Below are positions 18,730-23,620 of a stretch of 23,620 bases of DNA, piece after piece (position 1 is the stretch's first letter; the number at the start of each line of letters is the position of its first letter). The translations under genes and the position numbers were made by a program. Source of the stretch: Syncephalastrum monosporum B8922. Taxonomy: Eukaryota; Mucoromycota; Mucoromycetes; Mucorales; Syncephalastraceae. Under the pieces are notes generated by a model that was not told the origin of the DNA, did no database searches, and saw nothing but the letters and a program-made list of their open reading frames with translations. The stretch covers positions 1 to 23,620 of the forward strand of contig JNEN01000772.1 in assembly GCA_000697355.1 (NCBI GenBank), read 5' to 3'.

Positions 18730-19850
18730 ATGACTCCCCCCTCAGGAGACCACAGTTCTCAGAATTATCCTATTTGTCTGCCTCTCGCGCCTCTCGCTCA
18801 CCTCAGCCGAAAATGGCAAAGTTTTCGTCACCACATCCGCGCCGCACCGGTCCAACGTGAAACAGTTTTTCGAGACATCGAGGCACAAGCTGTTGTAGAC
18901 CGTTCACGGGCAGAGAAATTTTGGGCTCGCTCGGTTGGAGCGAACAGCGCAGTTTTCTATCACGAAGTGACACCGGCGACGTTCGTTGAGCGTCTGCCGA
19001 CCGTCTGCCCAGAGGCAGTAGGTCTCATTCCCAGCCCACACTCTCTATCCTGCGCGATCGTCTCTCTCGACTCGGAAGAGGCCCTTGACAAAGCCGGTAC
19101 CGAAGATCTTACCATTGATGATTTACTTTTTATCGACACGCTCATGCTGGGCACCGAGAGCAATGTCTTTCGTCTGGCCCTGGAGAATTTGTCTATTTTA
19201 TGAGTTGAGGTGTTGGGACCTATGGTTCGAGAGTGGCTCAGCTGCTACGGCAAAGTTGTGCATGTGCAACTATGCGCCTGACTCCTCGGAAGGACTGTTT
19301 AATTTGAAAGGCTTTGCCACGATAAGAATACTCTGTCAATGAGTCAATTGACACCCCTTTACAAAGTCCTTGAACATGAGATTGAAGTTACTGTTAATGG
19401 GCACAAATGTATCATTACCGCCGCTAGCGTGACAATCCAGTGTAACTCCTGCAAGAAAGAGGGGCACAGAGTTCGTGAATGTCCCAAGCTTAAAGCCCGG
19501 CAGACGCGAAAAAAGAATGTTACTCTTGTAACTCAGCCAAGCATTTGGTGGTGAATTGTTACCACGCTAGTCCATATTCGGTGCTATCAAAGTGCGGCCG
19601 CACCGAACTTACCAGAGCATTTCCAAGCTCAGTAAGCGTGAGACAGCACACCAGCACCATCAGCCACCGTGGCCTCTATCAGTACTACAATGCCCGCCGA
19701 CCTCCAATAAATGCAAGCTTGGCACCGTCCACCCCGACTGGTGGATCAATGCACACTCCAGAAATCCCCTTCGATGATAGTACTCGATATGCTCTCACCG
19801 CACCCCTTCAGCACACAGGCTACAGCAGATATTCCCGACCGTGTTCCTGA
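18730..19850 (+). mobile_element. LINE ORF1 / Gag-like remnant with CCHC knuckle
   Basis: The plus strand opens at ATG 18730 (MTPPSGDHSSQNYP) and gives a 157-residue piece with FWARSVGANSAVFYHEVTP, ending at a TGA (19203). A degenerate stretch follows with EVLGPMVREWLSCYGKVVHV and two stops. Then an open part at 19339-19554 carries CNSCKKEGHRVREC, a CCHC zinc knuckle (C-x2-C-x4-H-x4-C), followed by basic KLKARQTRKK. A proline/serine-rich stretch runs to about 19850. This order (alpha/beta RNA-binding part, knuckle, disordered tail) matches ORF1 proteins of L1-like elements in early-diverging fungi, which coat the element RNA. No reverse transcriptase or endonuclease follows, so it is a dead fragment. 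A Ty3-type Gag is the alternative. Confidence 0.6.
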
Positions 19851-20206
19851 GGCGCTGACTCGACCGGGTCCAAGCGTCCAATGAGTTGTCGCAGTTCAAA
19901 TCAGGCGTCTTCGTACCTGCGAGGCAGAGGCAAGGCAGGGGCAGGGCATATGCTTGCCAGAAATCAAGTGGCAAAGCCAAGGACATGAAAGGACAGAGGG
20001 AGGAGAACGGACAGTGATGCAGTAGTCAATCAGTAAAATCCCGAAACCATTGAGTGTGTATCCCCTTTTCCATAGACATGACTTTGTTTCAGTTACGGAC
20101 AGAGGAAAAAGCGAAAAAAAAAAAAAAACTCTCTGCTGAGAGGGGAGCAAGCGGAAAGGAGGAGGAGACGGGAGAGGAGGCGGGAAAGAAGGCGACAAGC
20201 AAAGTA
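19851..20206. other. Spacer with purine-rich stretch, no supported gene
   Basis: It contains an A15 run near 20115 and a G/A-rich block (about 20100-20200). An open frame to about 20015 (GVFVPARQRQGRGRAYA) could be the tail of the LINE remnant, but this is weak. Confidence 0.3.
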
Positions 20207-20376
20207 TACATCGGAAGACGGTCAGTGGTGTCCAGGACCATCTACTTTTTGACGGATAACAGCTTTCTATCATGTACATCGGTGCAAGTGGGGGCAGGAA
20301 CCGGTGGCAGAGGGACTTTGGGGGACCGCATGTGGTTCATGTTGCGCTTATTAGCTCATGCTTCTAGCTAGTATCC
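20207..20376. repeat. Dispersed LTR/UTR-like repeat, copy 2
   Basis: Matches 9219-9390 in the same orientation, sharing the ACCGGTGGCAGAGGGACTT core, with moderate divergence on both sides. It is not adjacent to any RNase H or other pol remnant here. Confidence 0.55.
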
Positions 20377-20404
20377 TATATTATTGCACATGCCTGACAA
20401 GATT

Positions 20405-21275
20405 TTAGAATATAGACGATGAACGCAGAGAAAGCAACGTCTTTTCATGAACAGACTCGCGTCGATTGACATCCAGGCCAAAAATGGGATACAGAAAATG
20501 GCAACCTTTATTATGGAATAAAGCCCACATTGGCACGACGCTACTAATGAAGTCGCTGTTGCATCGCACGACGGCCATGCAAAGCGCTTCATGTTCACTC
20601 AGGGCGTCACGAGCTATGCCACAGACTGACGCCGAAGCGGACGAAACCTCTCCGACGCTTCCTTGGCCAAAGTGGGCACTCATAAGAAGCCAGGCAGTGT
20701 TGCCATTGTTACCATCAAAAGGGAAGAGTCAGTGATGTACTTCTTACGTGCGTTACACGTTGCTTACCTTTGCTGCGATAAACAATCACCCTGCCTTGGC
20801 ACGACGCTACTAATGAAGTCGCTGTTGCATCGCACGATGGCCATGCAAAGCGCTTCATGTTCACTCAGGGCGTCACGAGCTATGCCACAGACTGACGCCG
20901 AAGCGGACGAAACCTCTCCGACGCTTCCTTGGCCAAAGTGGGCACTCATAAGAAGCCAGGCAGTGTTGCCATTGTTACCATCAAAAGGGAAGAGTCAGTG
21001 ATGTACTTCTTACGTGCGTTACACGTTGCTTACCTTTGCTGCGATAAACAATCACCCTGCCTTGGCACGACGCTACTAATGAAGTCGCTGTTGCATCGCA
21101 CGATGGCCATGCAAAGCGCTTCATGTTCACTCAGGGCGTCACGAGCTATGCCACAGACTGACGCCGAAGCGGACGAAACCTCTCCGACGCTTCCTTGGCC
21201 AAGAACTACAAAAGTTAACTGAAAGCGAGAAAGAAAAAGAAGCCAAAATTTGAGGCAGTCCAGAGCCAAAGTCAT
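20405..21275 (-). CDS. Possible gene built from the tandem-repeated exon
   Basis: On the minus strand each 266-bp unit encodes GQGSVGEVSSASASVCGIAR, DALSEHEALCMAIVRCNSDF and ISSVVP. In two units this runs to a CAGCAAAG|GTAAGC donor-like site. The first unit on this strand is preceded by a TTAAC...TTTTGTAG acceptor-like sequence at the repeat edge. The last runs into a different tail (MWALFHNKGCHFLYPIF, stop at 20405). The plus strand also has long open frames through the array, so strand is not certain. No known family was recognised. Confidence 0.25.
20531..21202. repeat. 266-bp tandem repeat, 2.5 copies
   Basis: Units begin at 20531, 20797 and 21063 with TGGCACGACGCTACTAATG. The first two are full and the third stops at about 21202, at CTTGGCCAA. 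The copies are almost identical: the only difference I saw is C/T in CGACGGCC/CGATGGCC between unit 1 and the others. Such identity indicates recent duplication, or an assembly collapse/expansion. Confidence 0.93.
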
Positions 21276-21357
21276 GGTCGTAAAACCGATACATCAGTCA
21301 AGCACGAGCAAGCCTGCAACAACCACATCGAACTCAGCAGCGTCGAAGTAAAAACGG

Positions 21358-21955
21358 TGTTCCCCTTTCCCCTTTTCGGTATTTTTGACCATCCACTTTT
21401 CAAAAGGATGGATTTTTTTCCATCCATTAACCTTTTGGATGGTCAACTTTTTTCACTCCATCACCTTCTTGGATGGATACATTTCCTTTTCCAATCATAT
21501 CTTATCCCTTTTCCCTTCACATATATTTTAGCAAATCTAGCAATTAGTATAAATACTTCCATAGTTTCTATTCAAAGACATCAGTCAATTGCAGATACAC
21601 AAATACAGCTCTATCTATCTTATCCTTGAAGCTTATATTCTCCATTGCCTCCGTTGAAACAGCCTACTCCATCGACAAACACAAACCGCTACCTATATCC
21701 TTTTCATACACACACGCAAGAGACGTGATATTCCTCTTGCCCTTTTATCTTTTCCTAAACTTGTAACATCAAGAGACGCACGTTCCTCTTGACGTTTTCT
21801 CTTTTCTTTTTATTTCTTACCTTTCCGTACACGTACACGTTAAACACATAACTTGTGGTTTGACTGGTGTCTCATTACAAAACACCTATTCACACACCCA
21901 CATTATACCTTTTTTTTTATCTTACCCAAAACCACCTATCACTTTTTTACTCTAT
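21358..21955 (+). repeat. 5' LTR (right boundary approximate)
   Basis: Starts TGTTCC and carries nested inverted repeats (GACCATCC 21387-21394 with GGATGGTC 21437-21444; GGATGGA 21406-21412 with TCCATCC 21419-21425) and a TATAAATA at 21548-21555. Two CAAGAG...CTCTTG stem-loops follow (21717-21739, 21770-21791). The right end is placed by a CA just before the TGGTGCCC motif and could be off by tens of bases. Confidence 0.55.
21548..21555 (+). promoter_or_regulatory. TATA box in the 5' LTR
   Basis: TATAAATA about 190 bp into the LTR and about 540 bp before the gag ATG is positioned to start the element's full-length transcript. Only the motif and its place support it. Confidence 0.45.
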
Positions 21956-22084
21956 CACTTGGTGCCCTTATCACTACACAACCCCATCACCTGGTGCTCT
22001 TACTACAGGGGACGTTATACGACAAATTTACCGCGAAATCGCCTACAACCTACCAAGAAATTCACTTCTGCAGCAATCAAGAAA

Positions 22085-23377
22085 ATGACCGAACAACAGA
22101 ACACACCTGTGTTGGCCCAAGAGCTGATCAACGGAAACGCCTTGCGCACTTACTCTGGTGCACTGCATGAAGATTTCACAGCCTTTCGTGAAGACTTGGA
22201 GTCATCTTTTGCCTTGGGCAACGTGACGAAAGAAGGCCGCAAAAAGCAAATCCTATTCGCCCAACTACGTGGAGCCGCACGCATTTACTACAAGGAGAAC
22301 CTACTCCAACGAGCCAGCAACGCACTTTTTTACGACATCACCACTGCAGTTAAAGGACAATTCATTACGGACGAAGTCTTTATGCAGATGCGGAATTTAT
22401 TTGACCGTATGCATCAAGGAGAACAAGAAGCGCCGAACAGCTTCTACCTGAGACTCCTGGTCGCCACCCAACACGCTGAAATTGATAACACTGGAGGTGT
22501 TATCGAATCAAGATTCAAGGCCGGACTCCAACCACGCTACGCCAACCGCTGTGCGAAAATGGGTGCCCTTACCTTTGCCGAGTTCAAAAGATTCGCCCAA
22601 GCCCTCTGGAACACAGAATCCAGCACACGCACAGATATAGTACCTGAAGTTTTCAACGCATATCGCATGGCAAACGGTGAACGAGCCGTCATTCAAAATA
22701 TTATGCCGTCTAATTTCATCGCGCCTGCAACTGCCTTGATCATGAACGAAAGGGACCGCATAGAGCTATCGAACCTGGAGCGTATCCACGGACCAGAGCA
22801 TGACCGCCGCCTTAACCAATTCTTCACCGAAGCCCTCAACGAAGGATGCTCGTTGGCCGAAGCAGCACGCCGTGCCGCTCGCCGTACCATCCTATCTGCC
22901 TTCAACGAAATGTACCTGGATGGCAGATGGCCCGCACCGACCCTGCGCCCGCCGCGGCAAGAGTATCAGGATCGCCGCCTGCATTACCAGGATCGCCGAC
23001 CACAGTATCAGTACTGTCGTCCTCAGTATCAAGGCCGCCGGCAAACATACAATGATCGTCGCCCGCAACAGCTAGTCGGACACCGCCCGCGCAATGAAGA
23101 CTCTCGCCCTGCTCCTGTCACAAATCAAATGCTGAACCTATGGGACCACGCTTACCAACTTTCAACAAACTCGAAGGCGCACAAGCCGAAATCGTCCGAC
23201 TCCAAGAAGAAACCAAGAGACTACAAGGCAACGTCGAAGACCACAAGCAATCCCAGAAACGCCGCGCTCGCCATATCAATAAGCTTGTGGCCAAGAGTCG
23301 ACACACAAACGGACAACAAAGAAACTCTGTGTACCGTGCGCTTTTTCGACGCAAGTACATGTCGGCGTACGACGTAG
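22085..23377 (+). CDS. Gag-like protein of the LTR element
   Basis: ATG at 22085 (GAAAATGACC context) is preferred to the upstream open frame because the earlier codons read low-complexity leader and LTR. The 430-residue frame begins MTEQQNTPVLAQELINGN. It has FTAFREDLESSFALGNVT, KKQILFAQLRGAARIYYKEN, then RNLFDRMHQGEQEAPNSFYL and FKAGLQPRYANRC. This is the pattern of a Ty3-type retrotransposon capsid (retrotrans_gag: short edge helix, K..xL..L.G.A, helix-rich C-terminal half). A helical stretch follows (LNQFFTEALNEGCSLAEAARR). A basic tail of YQDRR-type repeats (about 22955-23065) stands where a CCHC knuckle would usually be. The last about 80 residues of this frame look spurious, because another frame there is more protein-like. 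Probably forms the particle around element RNA. Confidence 0.75.
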   Translation: MTEQQNTPVLAQELINGNALRTYSGALHEDFTAFREDLESSFALGNVTKEGRKKQILFAQLRGAARIYYKENLLQRASNALFYDITTAVKGQFITDEVFMQMRNLFDRMHQGEQEAPNSFYLRLLVATQHAEIDNTGGVIESRFKAGLQPRYANRCAKMGALTFAEFKRFAQALWNTESSTRTDIVPEVFNAYRMANGERAVIQNIMPSNFIAPATALIMNERDRIELSNLERIHGPEHDRRLNQFFTEALNEGCSLAEAARRAARRTILSAFNEMYLDGRWPAPTLRPPRQEYQDRRLHYQDRRPQYQYCRPQYQGRRQTYNDRRPQQLVGHRPRNEDSRPAPVTNQMLNLWDHAYQLSTNSKAHKPKSSDSKKKPRDYKATSKTTSNPRNAALAISISLWPRVDTQTDNKETLCTVRFFDASTCRRTT

Positions 23378-23460
23378 ATCGTCTCGTACGACGCATACAT
23401 CGAGCCATTGAACGCGATGAACGTACGCGACTCACTTCACCCGAAACCGACCACATGTGA
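23140..23460 (+). CDS. Short coiled-coil ORF overlapping gag (-1 frame)
   Basis: The frame opens at 23098 after a TGA, has its first ATG at 23140, and ends TGA at 23460. It reads FNKLEGAQAEIVRLQEETKR then basic HKQSQKRRARHINKL and RRKYMSAYDVDRLVRRIHRA, with heptad-like leucine/isoleucine spacing followed by a basic helix. Gag reads frame 2 and this reads frame 1, so a -1 shift would fuse the two. No classic X-XXY-YYZ slippery site was seen in 23098-23140. It may be the true C-terminus of Gag displaced by an indel, a shifted product or a separate small protein. Confidence 0.5.
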   Translation: MGPRLPTFNKLEGAQAEIVRLQEETKRLQGNVEDHKQSQKRRARHINKLVAKSRHTNGQQRNSVYRALFRRKYMSAYDVDRLVRRIHRAIERDERTRLTSPETDHM

Positions 23461-23515
23461 GACTGGTCTACCAGGCCCCCATCTGCATAACTTTCTTCTT
23501 TTTCTTTGCTCTCTT

Positions 23516-23620
23516 TGTTCCCCTTTCCCTTTTAGGTATTTTTGACCACCCACTTTTTAAAAAGGATGGATTTTGTTCCCTCCATTAATCAAACGTTCCC
23601 CTCTTCCCCTTCACATATAT
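23516..23620 (+). repeat. 3' LTR, partial
   Basis: Matches the first 169 bp of the 5' LTR but lacks about 64 bp: the segment carrying the second half of the inverted repeat (GGATGGTC) and the later GGATGGATAC is missing or replaced. The shared end is TTCACATATAT at the window edge. The difference shows the two repeats are not a fresh pair. Confidence 0.7.

Larger units (their letters stand above)
21358..23620 (+). mobile_element. Gag-only LTR retrotransposon (runs off right edge)
   Basis: Terminal repeats starting TGTTCCCC occur at 21358 and 23516, so only 2158 bp separates their starts. The interior holds a Gag-like gene and a short coiled-coil frame but no protease, reverse transcriptase, RNase H or integrase. 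This is the layout of terminal-repeat elements with only a GAG domain (TR-GAG), which depend on an autonomous partner. A candidate primer-binding region follows about 21955 (TGGTGCCCTTATCAC). The stretch just before the right repeat is pyrimidine-rich instead of the purine tract expected. Confidence 0.7.

Overview
The window looks like nuclear DNA of a filamentous fungus, most likely an early-diverging Mucoromycota/Mucorales-type genome. This is an inference from short GT-AG introns of about 38-73 nt, a Fanzor-type OrfB/TnpB homologue of a style common in those fungi, a fungal carotenoid oxygenase, a LINE-type ORF1 with a CCHC knuckle, and Ty3-like and gag-only LTR element pieces. No rRNA, tRNA, CRISPR array or bacterial operon structure was seen.

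Layout. (1) 1-2412, minus strand: a two-exon (or longer) Fanzor gene, a eukaryotic RNA-guided nuclease homologous to TnpB. All three RuvC acidic residues and a four-cysteine zinc ribbon are visible once a 73-nt intron is removed; its 3' end runs off the left edge. (2) 2611-5115, minus: two neighbouring decayed copies of an unrecognised multi-exon gene family. A third, mirror-image copy lies at 11081-11700 and a fourth fragment at 9745-9860. (3) 5510-8670: a small gene candidate, a frame-shifted unrecognised coding region (6820-8168, plus) and a one-stop coding remnant (8236-8670, minus). (4) 8865-11790: scattered retrotransposon debris, including two Ty3-type RNase H fragments and an LTR-like dispersed repeat. 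(5) 11950-12700, minus: a broken single C2H2 zinc-finger gene, followed by a 31/32-bp tandem repeat and two long poly(A) tracts. (6) 14188-18555, minus: the ordinary gene pair of the window, a three-exon TauD-type 2-oxoglutarate/Fe(II) dioxygenase and a multi-exon carotenoid cleavage oxygenase. (7) 18730-19850, plus: a LINE ORF1/Gag-like remnant with a CCHC knuckle. (8) 20531-21202: a 266-bp tandem repeat (2.5 copies). (9) 21358-23620: a compact LTR element with gag but no room for pol, running off the right edge.

How the parts relate. The Fanzor gene is the most striking item: a programmable nuclease family carried by eukaryotic mobile DNA, here sitting in a repeat-rich accessory region. The TauD-like and carotenoid oxygenase genes are both non-heme iron oxygenases on the same strand about 1.3 kb apart. 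They may be functionally linked (apocarotenoid metabolism) or just neighbours. Nearly everything else is mobile-element wreckage or duplicated, decaying coding sequence.
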